A stretch of 9,171 nucleotides of DNA, taken from Microcaldota archaeon (GTDB lineage: Archaea; Micrarchaeota; Micrarchaeia; Anstonellales; Bilamarchaeaceae). Made by a program: the position numbers and the translations under genes. The stretch covers positions 1,694-10,864 of the forward strand of contig JALWZW010000077.1 in assembly GCA_026992595.1 (NCBI GenBank), written 5' to 3'. This document shows, piece by piece, positions 1-6,799 of this stretch; position 1 is the stretch's first letter, and each line of letters opens with the position of its first letter. Under the pieces are notes generated by a model. It was given only the letters and a program-made list of their open reading frames with translations. It was not told where the DNA came from and made no database searches.

Positions 1-531
1 TTCAGGATCATCTATCCATTCATGAATCTCTTTATATTCCTTCCCTGTTCTCCTCACCACCACAACCGCTTTTTTAACTGTTTTTAAAAGGTGGCGCTGC
101 CTCAATTCTTCCAATGCAACTCTGTCTCCGCTTTCTAGCGCTTTTCGCAGCTTATCCATTGCTGCTCTCACTTCTTCTTCAGTTTTTGTAGGGAAGAGAA
201 GTCCGCCTGAAATTTCCACAAACCCTTTTCTCTTCGCCCAACTTATTCCCGCCTTTTTCTCTATTTCATCTAACTCTTGCACCCGCGCTTTTAAAAGCGC
301 CTTTTTAAATACTCTTTCTTCTGGAAACTCCCCTTTCACATATCTTTTATACTCCTCACTTGGCTCCAGCCGCTCTTCCTCATGTCTCTCTATCTCCACA
401 AATCCCCTGTCTTTAAGCGATTCTATAACCCTCCTCACCGCATCTATGTGAAGGCCGCTTTTTTCTGCTATTTCTTCCAATCGCATGGCGCCTTTCAACA
501 CCTCTATTACTTTATCCTCTCCTTTATACAC
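1..531 (-). CDS. pheS: Phenylalanyl-tRNA synthetase alpha subunit, N-terminal part (cut by window edge)
   Basis: PheS is the catalytic alpha subunit of the cytoplasmic enzyme that charges tRNA-Phe. The 177 visible residues match the N-terminal region of archaeal PheS. Residues 8-50 form a winged-helix segment (LEEIAEKSGLHIDAVRRVIE, then DRGFVEIERHEEER). EYKRYVKGEFPEERVFKKAL follows at about 60-79, and a second winged-helix-like segment around ISWAKRKGFVEISGGLL (96-112) precedes QRHLLKTVKKAVVVVRRTGKEY (145-166). The catalytic domain lies outside the window. I chose the GTG at 531-529: GAGGGG lies 5-6 nt upstream, and this start sits one base after the stop of the upstream gene, so translation is probably coupled. 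No ATG comes before the conserved region; the only in-frame ATG (residue 16) would cut into it. The family call rests on the order of motifs, since the class II catalytic motifs are not visible. Confidence 0.85.
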   Translation of the reverse strand, partial: MYKGEDKVIEVLKGAMRLEEIAEKSGLHIDAVRRVIESLKDRGFVEIERHEEERLEPSEEYKRYVKGEFPEERVFKKALLKARVQELDEIEKKAGISWAKRKGFVEISGGLLFPTKTEEEVRAAMDKLRKALESGDRVALEELRQRHLLKTVKKAVVVVRRTGKEYKEIHEWIDDPE

Positions 532-532
532 C

Positions 533-1351
533 TTATCCCCTCTTTTTCGCAACAAGGATGTATATATAAGAAATAAATGTAAGTGCTATAAGTATTAAAA
601 GGGGCTGCTGTTCCTCCTCTGTGAGCGCTTCTGAGAAAAATCTCAAGAATCCATAAAAGAATTCCACCACCTCTTCCCCCACCGTTTTTTCAACATCAAA
701 AATAAGCGTAAATTTAACCAGAACTGCGTCGTTCCATGTTATTGATGTGGTTTTTAAAGGGAGCGTTATATCCTCAGAGGGGAGGGGATTTAATGAGAGC
801 ACCACCGCCCTTTTGGGAAGTTCAAATGTTAAATAAACATGCTCTTCTAACAAAAGCGCCTCTTTGTTGGGCGATGATTTAAAGGAAAAGGCGTTTGGGT
901 TAAGGGTGTAGCGTATGGTGCGAGGCTTATATTTTTCCACATCAAACAACCCTGTTCCTTCCACCACGCTTCCATTCGCTTTAATAGGAAGCGCTTTATA
1001 TTCAAGTATCACCTCACCGTGGCAAAGCTTTTGAAAGGGGTTGCAGTTTCTTTTTGGCTGTGGGTTTAAGGTGAAATCTTCTATTTCCACCACTTGCGGA
1101 TTTATATGCATCTTCATATCCTCTAATTTTGTAGAAGATGCCCATACCGAAAGTTTATTGTCTGAAAGTATGCTGTCATAAAGCGAGTTTTCATAATCTC
1201 CTTTCACTATAAATTTTATTCTCTCCTGTACTGTCGCTCCCCCTCTTTCATCTATATCTTTTATTATCACATCCACTCTTTCTATAATAAATTCGCCGTA
1301 TGAGGCGGTTAGAAGGAGTAGAAAAAACAGCGCGGTTAAAGGCATTCGCAT
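533..1351 (-). CDS. Secreted, C-terminally membrane-anchored protein of unknown function
   Basis: I do not recognise a named family. The 272-residue product has an N-terminal signal peptide (residues 1-19, MRMPLTALFF followed by LLLLTASYG). An extracytoplasmic domain of about 230 residues, rich in beta-strand-like stretches, follows. One transmembrane helix lies at about 250-267 (LLILIALTFISYIYILV), with a short basic tail, AKKRG. The protein should sit outside the cell, tethered by its C-terminus. The start of the mature part (FIIERVDVIIKDIDERGGATVQERIKFIV) looks like a beta-sandwich strand pair. C103 and C110 (NCNPFQKLC) are the only cysteines and could form a disulfide. The start has a TATA box 22 nt upstream and no ribosome binding site, so the mRNA is probably leaderless; M3 is an alternative start. 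It is the first gene of a unit with pheS, one base downstream, although the two have no obvious shared function. Confidence 0.85.
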   Translation of the reverse strand: MRMPLTALFFLLLLTASYGEFIIERVDVIIKDIDERGGATVQERIKFIVKGDYENSLYDSILSDNKLSVWASSTKLEDMKMHINPQVVEIEDFTLNPQPKRNCNPFQKLCHGEVILEYKALPIKANGSVVEGTGLFDVEKYKPRTIRYTLNPNAFSFKSSPNKEALLLEEHVYLTFELPKRAVVLSLNPLPSEDITLPLKTTSITWNDAVLVKFTLIFDVEKTVGEEVVEFFYGFLRFFSEALTEEEQQPLLILIALTFISYIYILVAKKRG

Positions 1352-1373
1352 AAAGGATTATCTTAATTGGTGA

Positions 1374-1381
1374 TTTATAAA
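1374..1381 (-). promoter_or_regulatory. TATA box for the membrane protein-pheS unit
   Basis: TTTATAAA lies 22 nt upstream of the ATG at 1351. That distance puts the expected transcription start at or within a few bases of the start codon, consistent with a leaderless mRNA. No purine-rich ribosome binding site is seen before the ATG. The call is from motif and spacing only. Confidence 0.6.
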
Positions 1382-1385
1382 CTTT

Positions 1386-1436
1386 ATGAGCGTGCGGAAT
1401 TATCAGTCCGCACGTCTTAAATCATCGCGCACTCAT
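1386..1436. repeat. Nested inverted repeats between divergent promoters (candidate operator or hairpin)
   Basis: A perfect 8-bp inverted repeat, CGTGCGGA (1391-1398) and TCCGCACG (1407-1414), flanks an 8-nt AT-rich centre. A second, imperfect pair overlaps it: ATGAGCGTGCG (1386-1396) and CGCGCACTCAT (1426-1436), matching at 9 of 11 positions. The two pairs share the left arm, so they could form alternative hairpins in RNA or two half-site arrangements in DNA. The element lies between the TATA box at 1374-1381 and that of rad50 at 1460-1469. It is GC-rich in an otherwise AT-rich gap, and it is outside both leaderless transcripts, which favours a DNA-level role. Confidence 0.5.
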
Positions 1437-1459
1437 AGATCACCTTTTTCATCATCTCT

Positions 1460-1469
1460 AAATATAAAA
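1460..1469 (+). promoter_or_regulatory. TATA box for rad50
   Basis: AAATATAAAA ends 25 nt before the rad50 ATG at 1495. The expected transcription start falls close to the start codon and no ribosome binding site precedes it, so rad50 mRNA is probably leaderless. The call is from motif and spacing only. Confidence 0.6.
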
Positions 1470-1494
1470 CCTTTTTACTTTTATTAATGTTTGG

Positions 1495-3735
1495 ATGATT
1501 GAAAGGATTGAAATTGTAAATTGGCGCTCTCACAAGCAAAGCGAGTTGAGGTTTAAGAAAGGGACTAACCTGCTTTTAGGTATCATGGGTGCTGGAAAAT
1601 CCAGCGTGTTGGAATGCATCTCTTATGCTTTATTCGGCACTTTCCCTATGCTGGAAAGAAGGCGGGTGAAATTGGAAAATGTGATAAGAAAGGGAGAGGA
1701 GAGCGCTAAAGTGATTTTGGACTTTTCTTTCAACGGTTCTCAATACCGCGTTATAAGACAGGTGGGGAAAAGGAAAAGCGCTGAAATCTATAAGGACGGC
1801 CAACTTATAGAGAGGGGGGCGGTGGCTGTTAGCAAAGTGGTTTCAGAGGTTTTAGGGGTGGATTATGAGCTTTTTACCCGCGCTATTTATTCAGAGCAGA
1901 ATAATATTGAATACTTTCTTAATCTGGACCCGCGAAGGAGGAAGAAGGAATTGGACGCTTTGCTGGGCCTGGACCGCTTTGAAGAGGCGCGTTCCTCTAT
2001 AACCACAGTTATAGGCAGGGTGAGGGCTAAAAAAGAGGGGTTGGAGAATGCTTATGAAAAGGAGCGAGAGGAGGAGTTGCGCGCAAAAAAAGAGGAGTAC
2101 CAAAAAGCGCTTTCCTCTCTTTCTTCTTCTCTAGAGGAACTTTCCTCTTTGCTGGCAGAGTTGAGGGCGCGATGGAAAAAGGCAGCGGAGCGCCATACCT
2201 CTCTCACGAAAAAACGCGCTGTCTATGAGCGCCTTGTGCGAGAGGTGCAGCGCCTTAAAGGCGTTTTATCAAGTTATGAGGAAAAGGTGCGGCTCTTTAG
2301 CCAGGAGGAGTTGGAGAAGGTGCGCACTGCTTATAAAGAGGTGCGCAAAAGCTTAGAAGAGGAGAGGGCGGTTATAGCAGAGGAAGAGAGAAAAAGGCGA
2401 AGTTTTCTGCAAAAGATAGCGGTGATGGAAAGGGAAGTGCAGAGGGCGCGGAAAGAGTTGGAAGAAAGGAAGCGGTTGGAAAAGGAACTTTCTACCCTTT
2501 CTTACCCTGATTTGGAGAAGTTAGAGGGTGAGGTTGTTAAATTAAAAAATGAAATCTATAGCTTAAAAACCCGCATTAAAGAGGCAAAAGAGCTTATGGC
2601 AAAAGTGGATAGGGAGGCGGCCACCTGCCCTCTGTGCGGCTCTACAATTTCTGGCACCGCTATTATTGAAAAAAAGGGTGAAGAGATTAAAGAGGCAGAA
2701 AGGCGCATGAAGGAATGCTATGATTTGCTGGAGAGGAAAGAGAAGGAGCTTAAAGAGGGGCGGCAATTGAAGGAGAGAAAGACAAGGTTGCAGAGCCGCT
2801 TAGAGGCGCTTAAGGTTGCGGATGTGGAAGCGCTGGAGAGGGCTAAAGAAGAGGCGAAAAAGGCGATGGAGGCGGTGGTTTCTGCGATTGAGGAAAGAGA
2901 GAGGAGGGTCAAGCAATTAGAAGAGCAACTAAACGCTTTGGCAGTGGAGTTGAAGGAAAAGGAGCGGTTGGCAGAGATGGTTAAAGAATATGAGAGGGCT
3001 AAGAGGGCGTTGGAGGAAAGATCTGCTCTCCAGTCCCAATATTATGTTTCTGAAGAGGAGTGGGGGGAGGCAGAGAAGGAGAAAGAGAGGTTGTTTGCAG
3101 AGGTGAAGGAAAAAGAGGAGCGGCTCCGCGCTTTAAAGCGGGAGAGGGCAGAGAAGGAGAGGCAGGCGGCCGAGGTGGGAGCAGAATTGGAGCGCATAAG
3201 CGCTATTAAATCTAAAATTTTACATTTAGAGCGGTTGGAAAAGGAGTTGAATATATTTAAGGAGGCGCTTTTAGAGACACAAGTAGAGCTAAGGGCTTCT
3301 CTAATAGAAGCGATAAATAAGGCGATGAATGATTTATGGCATCTTTTTTACCCTTACGGAAATTACAGCGAGGTGAGGGTAAGGGTAGGGGAGAATGATT
3401 ATGTGTTTGAGGTTTATGAAAAAGAGTGGAAAACTATAGAAAGTGTGGCGAGCGGAGGGGAGAGGGCGATGTTTGCGCTTACTCTTAGGGTGGCTTTAGC
3501 CATGGTTCTTGTCCCAAAGCTTAGTTGGCTTATTTTAGATGAACCTACCCATAATTTGGACAGCAACGCGGTGAGGAGTTTGGCAGATGCTTTGGCATTT
3601 AGGGTGCCTGAGGTGGTGGATCAAGTTTTGCTTATAACTCATGAAGAGCAGTTTATGGGCTCTGATTTTGCCACCACCTACCGCCTTTTAAGAGATAAGG
3701 AAAAAGGGGCTGCTACGCTGGTGGAAGAGGTTTAG
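1495..3735 (+). CDS. rad50: Rad50 DNA double-strand break repair ATPase (SMC-like, with zinc hook)
   Basis: Rad50 is the ABC-type ATPase that works with the nuclease Mre11 to tether and process DNA ends. The N-terminal half-domain starts MIERIEIVNWRSH and carries Walker A, GIMGAGKS (29-36). A long charged coiled coil follows on both sides of the zinc hook CPLC (C378, C381). The C-terminal half-domain has the signature motif ASGGER (652-657), Walker B LILDEP (679-684), the D-loop around NLD (687-689) and the H-loop histidine H716 (LLITHEE). All ATPase motifs are intact. At 746 residues it is shorter than typical archaeal Rad50 (about 850-900), which means a shorter coiled coil. Signature plus hook separate it from SMC proteins, which have a hinge. 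It stands alone between minus-strand genes. Its usual partners mre11, herA and nurA are absent from the window. Confidence 0.93.
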   Translation: MIERIEIVNWRSHKQSELRFKKGTNLLLGIMGAGKSSVLECISYALFGTFPMLERRRVKLENVIRKGEESAKVILDFSFNGSQYRVIRQVGKRKSAEIYKDGQLIERGAVAVSKVVSEVLGVDYELFTRAIYSEQNNIEYFLNLDPRRRKKELDALLGLDRFEEARSSITTVIGRVRAKKEGLENAYEKEREEELRAKKEEYQKALSSLSSSLEELSSLLAELRARWKKAAERHTSLTKKRAVYERLVREVQRLKGVLSSYEEKVRLFSQEELEKVRTAYKEVRKSLEEERAVIAEEERKRRSFLQKIAVMEREVQRARKELEERKRLEKELSTLSYPDLEKLEGEVVKLKNEIYSLKTRIKEAKELMAKVDREAATCPLCGSTISGTAIIEKKGEEIKEAERRMKECYDLLERKEKELKEGRQLKERKTRLQSRLEALKVADVEALERAKEEAKKAMEAVVSAIEERERRVKQLEEQLNALAVELKEKERLAEMVKEYERAKRALEERSALQSQYYVSEEEWGEAEKEKERLFAEVKEKEERLRALKRERAEKERQAAEVGAELERISAIKSKILHLERLEKELNIFKEALLETQVELRASLIEAINKAMNDLWHLFYPYGNYSEVRVRVGENDYVFEVYEKEWKTIESVASGGERAMFALTLRVALAMVLVPKLSWLILDEPTHNLDSNAVRSLADALAFRVPEVVDQVLLITHEEQFMGSDFATTYRLLRDKEKGAATLVEEV

Positions 3736-3753
3736 AGGGTGTGGTTTAGGGGG

Positions 3754-4566
3754 TTAGTGAAGTATTGCGCTGCACACCTTTTCTACAACCTCTTCTTCCG
3801 CGCCTTTATATTTCTGTGTAAGAAGGTTTTTGTTGTGCGCAGCATATATGCATGCTGCCTCGTAAGCGTCCTCTTCTCCGGCTGCGCTCACCGCGCAAAA
3901 CCTCTTCATGCTTTCCACATACTCTTCTACTAAACCGCCGGGGTTTCTCGCCTTTCTAAACGCAAAAATATCGCACAACTTCACTCCTTCTTCCAGCGCT
4001 ATTCCAGATGTAGGAACCACTCCTAAGGAGATGTTGTTGGCGTGTATTTTTGCCAACATTTCTGAAATCTCTCCCAATACTTCCCTCCTTTCTCTTATAT
4101 CTAATGTGTTAAACCCTAAAGAGGAATCTATTGCTCTTGCGCTGGAGGTGAATTTTGCTACAGTGTATTTTGAGGAGCGCGTTTCTGCAATCCCCACAAT
4201 GTTTTCAAAAAATTCTTTTATCTCTTTATTAAGCGTTTGGAGCGCCCTTATGCTTACCGTTCTGCCTGTTTTGGCAAAAACTAGATGGCAATCCTCCTCC
4301 TTCATACAAGTTCTTCTTATCCCTTCGGGTGCAAGTATCCTTGTTATCCTTTCCAGCCCGCTCCCTTCTTTAAACTCTATGCGCTTAACCACTATATGAG
4401 GCCTTTCAACTTCTGAAGGCCATTTCCATTCTATTACGCGCACCCCTCCTTTTGCTCTGTCTGCTATTTTACGGGGTGAAAGGCGGGAAAGGGGGAGGCA
4501 TCCTTCTAAAAGAATGTTGGAGAACCCTCCTCTCTTTAATTGTTTAAAACGGGTTGTTCGCGACAT
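3754..4566 (-). CDS. Unknown protein with a degenerate protein-kinase-like C-terminal half
   Basis: I cannot assign a family with certainty. The 270-residue product has no signal peptide or membrane helix. Residues 163-205 look like the kinase segment from helix E through the catalytic loop to the metal-binding loop: EISEMLAKIHANNI, then SLGVVPTSG (182-188) where Bud32/RIO kinases have HGDLTTSN, then GVKLCDIF (194-201) where they have the IDFG motif. In this reading the catalytic Asp and metal-binding Asn are gone, while D199 may match the Asp of DFG. The N-terminal part (SNILLEG, then HIVVKRIEF near residues 57-65) could be a kinase N-lobe, with K61 as a possible ATP-site lysine. This is inference from pattern alone. 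The gene has its own TATA box, is divergent from the exosome operon and converges with rad50, leaving 18 bp between the stops. The antisense reading frame is shorter and shows no motifs. Confidence 0.8.
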   Translation of the reverse strand: MSRTTRFKQLKRGGFSNILLEGCLPLSRLSPRKIADRAKGGVRVIEWKWPSEVERPHIVVKRIEFKEGSGLERITRILAPEGIRRTCMKEEDCHLVFAKTGRTVSIRALQTLNKEIKEFFENIVGIAETRSSKYTVAKFTSSARAIDSSLGFNTLDIRERREVLGEISEMLAKIHANNISLGVVPTSGIALEEGVKLCDIFAFRKARNPGGLVEEYVESMKRFCAVSAAGEEDAYEAACIYAAHNKNLLTQKYKGAEEEVVEKVCSAILH

Positions 4567-4582
4567 TTAAAACACCGTTTTA

Positions 4583-4592
4583 TTTATATAAA
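4583..4592 (-). promoter_or_regulatory. TATA box for the kinase-like gene
   Basis: TTTATATAAA, a palindrome, lies 16 nt upstream of the ATG at 4566. The box centre is about 22 nt from the start codon, so the transcript would begin at or just at the ATG. The spacing is somewhat short, and a downstream start remains possible. Confidence 0.5.
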
Positions 4593-4614
4593 CACACAAA
4601 CTTATTTTAAAATG

Positions 4615-4643
4615 TTTGTAAACAAATGGTTATAAACTAGTTT
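4615..4643. promoter_or_regulatory. Small symmetric elements flanking the rrp4 TATA box
   Basis: TTTGTAAACAAA (4615-4626) has 5-bp arms TTTGT and ACAAA around AA, and lies directly upstream of the rrp4 TATA box in the BRE region. AAACTAGTTT (4634-4643) is a perfect 10-bp palindrome overlapping the end of the TATA box and reaching towards the start codon. Their positions suit binding sites for a repressor or activator, but the region is AT-rich and short palindromes arise by chance. Confidence 0.3.
4630..4636 (+). promoter_or_regulatory. TATA box for the exosome operon
   Basis: TTATAAA ends 19 nt before the rrp4 ATG at 4656. The bases before the ATG (TTGGGTTGTTAGA) contain no convincing ribosome binding site, so the long operon mRNA probably begins at or near the rrp4 start codon. 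No other TATA box in an intergenic gap is available downstream, because the following genes abut or overlap. Confidence 0.6.
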
Positions 4644-4655
4644 TGGGTTGTTAGA

Positions 4656-5261
4656 ATGAGAAAATTTGTTTTTCCTGGAGATAAGATATCTGATAGAGTT
4701 TTAAAGATTCCTTATGTGTATAGCGATGGCAAAGCATCTTATGCTGAGGCGATAGGCATATTGGATAGTCAGGGAAGATATGTGCCTTTAGAAAGCCCTT
4801 ACTTGCCGCAGGTAGGGGATCAAATTGTTGGTATAATTACTGGAGTAAAGCCCATTGGCTATAAAGTGGATATAAATACAGCCGGCGCCGGCTTCCTCCA
4901 CTCTCGCGAAACGCGGATGCGCTTTCATTTAGGCGATTTTATAGTGGCTGTTGTCAAAATGGTGGATGAAGCAGGAAATGTGGATTTAAAAGAGGCGCGC
5001 CGTCTTCCGAGAGGGAAGGTGATTGATTTCCCCTCTTCTAAAATCCCTCGCTTAATAGGAAGGCATAGCAGCATGATTAACCTTATAAAGAAGTATGCGG
5101 GCGAGGATATAGTGATTGGGAAAAATGGCTATATTTGGATAGGGGAACGTGCCAACATCCCTCTTTTTATTTCGGTTGCCAAGTTTGTGGAGGTGCATGC
5201 CCCTCAAGAAGGGCTTACCGATAAAGTGGCAAATATGCTTTCTAAGATGAAAAGAGAATAA
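4656..5261 (+). CDS. rrp4: Exosome complex RNA-binding protein Rrp4
   Basis: Rrp4 forms part of the RNA-binding cap on the Rrp41-Rrp42 hexameric ring of the archaeal exosome, guiding RNA into the pore. The order of domains fits. An N-terminal domain spans about 1-50 (RKFVFPGDKI). An S1 domain spans about 52-115 (VGDQIVGIITGVKPIGYKVD, then GAGFLHSRE). A C-terminal KH domain spans about 118-185 (KIPRLIGRHSSMINLIKKYAG). The KH loop reads GRHS, where the family usually has a G-x-x-G loop, so its second glycine is replaced by serine. At 201 residues it is at the short end for the family. It is the first gene of the operon, with rrp41 following after 14 bp. The other cap protein, Csl4, and DnaG are not in the window. 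Confidence 0.93.
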   Translation: MRKFVFPGDKISDRVLKIPYVYSDGKASYAEAIGILDSQGRYVPLESPYLPQVGDQIVGIITGVKPIGYKVDINTAGAGFLHSRETRMRFHLGDFIVAVVKMVDEAGNVDLKEARRLPRGKVIDFPSSKIPRLIGRHSSMINLIKKYAGEDIVIGKNGYIWIGERANIPLFISVAKFVEVHAPQEGLTDKVANMLSKMKRE

Positions 5262-5266
5262 GGCGT

Positions 5267-5272
5267 GGTGAT
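5267..5272 (+). promoter_or_regulatory. Ribosome binding site of rrp41
   Basis: GGTGAT, complementary to the archaeal 16S rRNA 3' end, lies 3 nt before the rrp41 ATG at 5276. The same element at the same spacing precedes the chosen rrp42 start, which supports that choice. Confidence 0.6.
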
Positions 5273-5275
5273 AGG

Positions 5276-5998
5276 ATGAAACTTATAGAGAATGGAAAGC
5301 GTTTGGATGGTAGAGGGTTAGATGAATTAAGGCCTATACGCATTGAGGTAGGCATTATTTCAGAGGCAGATGGCTCTGCTTATGTGGAATGGGGCGGAAA
5401 CAAAATTTTGTGCGGCGTATACGGGCCGCGGGAATGCATTCCAAGACATGAGGCAAACCCTTACAGCGCTATTATAAGGGTGCGCTATATGATGGCGCCC
5501 TTTGCTTCTTATGAAGAGCATGGCCGTATGGGACCTACTAGAAGGAGCATAGAACTTTCTAAAGTTATTAGGAATGTTTTTGAGAATTTGATAGTAAAGG
5601 AAAGGTTTCCTAATACGCAGATTGATATTTATTTAGATGTTTTGCAGGCCGAGGGCGGCACCAGAACCGCTTCCATAACTGCAGCAGCCGCCGCGCTTAT
5701 TAATGCCGGCATTCCCATGCGCGATGTGGTGGCAGGCATTGCGGTGGGCAAAGCGGACGGGCATATTATCGTGGATTTAGGGAAAGAGGAAGATAACTTT
5801 GGCGAATCAGACATGCCTTTAGCCATTTCAAGAAAGGATAAAAAACTCTATCTAATTCAGATGGACGGGCTTTTAACAAAAGAGGAAATAAAGGAGGCGC
5901 TGGAGAAGGCGGAAAAGGCGGTGGAGAGCATACATGCAAAGCAGTTGGAGGCGTTAGAACGCTATTATAAAGAAGAAAAGCGCGAATTTAAATGGTAG
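5276..5998 (+). CDS. rrp41: Exosome catalytic subunit Rrp41 (RNase PH family 3'-5' exoribonuclease)
   Basis: Rrp41 is the catalytic subunit of the archaeal exosome. It removes 3' nucleotides by phosphorolysis and can also run in reverse to add tails. The 240-residue sequence is a full RNase PH domain. KRLDGRGLDELRPI lies at 8-21, the RNA-contacting arginine pair R89-R90 in PTRRSIELS, the phosphate-binding region GGTRTASITA at 127-136, and ADGHIIVDL at 160-168. D173 and D179 in EEDNFGESDMPLA have the spacing of the catalytic aspartates in characterised Rrp41. The catalytic set appears complete, so this is the active subunit and Rrp42 its inactive partner. It lies 14 bp after rrp4 and 8 bp before the preferred rrp42 start. 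Confidence 0.95.
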   Translation: MKLIENGKRLDGRGLDELRPIRIEVGIISEADGSAYVEWGGNKILCGVYGPRECIPRHEANPYSAIIRVRYMMAPFASYEEHGRMGPTRRSIELSKVIRNVFENLIVKERFPNTQIDIYLDVLQAEGGTRTASITAAAAALINAGIPMRDVVAGIAVGKADGHIIVDLGKEEDNFGESDMPLAISRKDKKLYLIQMDGLLTKEEIKEALEKAEKAVESIHAKQLEALERYYKEEKREFKW

Positions 5999-6003
5999 GT
6001 GAT
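5998..6003 (+). promoter_or_regulatory. Ribosome binding site deciding the rrp42 start
   Basis: GGTGAT starts on the last base of the rrp41 stop codon and lies 3 nt before the ATG at 6007, the same arrangement as at rrp41. The earlier in-frame ATG at 5992 has no such site before it. Confidence 0.55.
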
Positions 6004-6006
6004 GGT

Positions 6007-6798
6007 ATGGATGATTTGAAGGATGTAATTTTATATCACATGCGCAGGGATGTTATGCTTTCTACTTTAAGAAAAGGGACGCGCTATGATGGCAGACCTT
6101 TTGATGAATATCGGGAGATTAAGATAGAGTATGGGCCCATAAAAACTGCGGAAGGTTCTGCCATTGCTCACATAGGAAACACCAAGGTTTTGGCCGCTGC
6201 AAAGTTTGAGGTGGTGAAGCCCTTTGCTGATAGGCCTGATGAAGGGGTGCTTACCGTAAACAGCGAATTTTTGCCTACCGCTTCAGCGCAGTTTGAAAGC
6301 GGCCCACCTGATGAAAATTCCATTGAATTGGCGCGCGTGGTGGATAGGGGAATAAGAAGCGCTGAGAGCGTAGATTTAAAGAGTTTTTTCATAGAAGAGG
6401 AGAAGGTTCTGGGCTTGTTTTTGGATATCTTTGTTTTAGACCATGCAGGCAATCTCTTTGACGCTGCCGCGCTGGCGGCTATTGCTTGCTTAAAAAACAC
6501 CCGCATGCCTAAAATTGAGGAGGGTGAGATTGTTAGAAAGGAGTTCACAGGCCCTCTCAAACTTAAAAATTATCCTGTAGCCACCACTTTGGCTAAAATC
6601 GCTGATTATTGGCTGGTGGACCCTTCCCTTGATGAAGACAAAGTGGCAGATTCGCTCATAACTATAACTACTGTAGAAGGTCATGTGTGCTCTATGCAAA
6701 AGAGAGAAGGCGCTCTTACGAAAGAGGAGTTGCTGGACTGCATAGACATAGCATTTAAAAAAGGTAATAAGATAAGATCTATATTAGAGAGGGATTAA
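6007..6798 (+). CDS. rrp42: Exosome non-catalytic ring subunit Rrp42
   Basis: Rrp42 pairs with Rrp41 to form the hexameric ring of the archaeal exosome. It has the RNase PH fold and binds RNA but lacks the catalytic residues. The sequence has GTRYDGRPFDEYREI near the N-terminus. AEGSAIAHIGNTKVLAAAKFEV follows, with VNSEFLPTASAQFE in the middle. The Rrp42/Rrp45-type segment LFLDIFVLDHAGNLFDAAAL (about 133-152) stands where RNase PH enzymes have GGTR. No Rrp41-type D-x5-D pair is present, as expected for Rrp42. I start it at 6007 (263 residues), where a GGTGAT site precedes the ATG. An ATG at 5992 would add five residues and overlap the rrp41 stop. rpl37ae follows after one base. Confidence 0.93.
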   Translation: MDDLKDVILYHMRRDVMLSTLRKGTRYDGRPFDEYREIKIEYGPIKTAEGSAIAHIGNTKVLAAAKFEVVKPFADRPDEGVLTVNSEFLPTASAQFESGPPDENSIELARVVDRGIRSAESVDLKSFFIEEEKVLGLFLDIFVLDHAGNLFDAAALAAIACLKNTRMPKIEEGEIVRKEFTGPLKLKNYPVATTLAKIADYWLVDPSLDEDKVADSLITITTVEGHVCSMQKREGALTKEELLDCIDIAFKKGNKIRSILERD

Positions 6799-6799
6799 A

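Noticed and set aside
382..576. Plus-strand open frame near the left edge
   Set aside because: It lies antisense to pheS and the end of the membrane protein gene, with no supporting signal.
3738..3778. GGTGTG and CACACC inverted repeat followed by TTTT between the convergent rad50 and kinase-like genes, as a terminator
   Set aside because: The arms are only 6 bp with a 29-nt loop, and archaeal termination relies mainly on T-runs. Too weak to call.
3908..4399. Plus-strand open frame of 163 codons antisense to the kinase-like gene
   Set aside because: No recognisable motif, no promoter or ribosome binding site. The minus-strand frame is longer, has its own TATA box and shows domain-like sequence.
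4881..4892. Perfect 12-bp GC palindrome GCCGGCGCCGGC
   Set aside because: It lies inside rrp4 and encodes the Ala-Gly-Ala-Gly stretch of the S1 domain, so coding explains it.
6168..6560. Minus-strand open frame of 130 codons inside rrp42
   Set aside because: Antisense shadow of a clear RNase PH-fold gene; serine- and alanine-rich translation with no motif.
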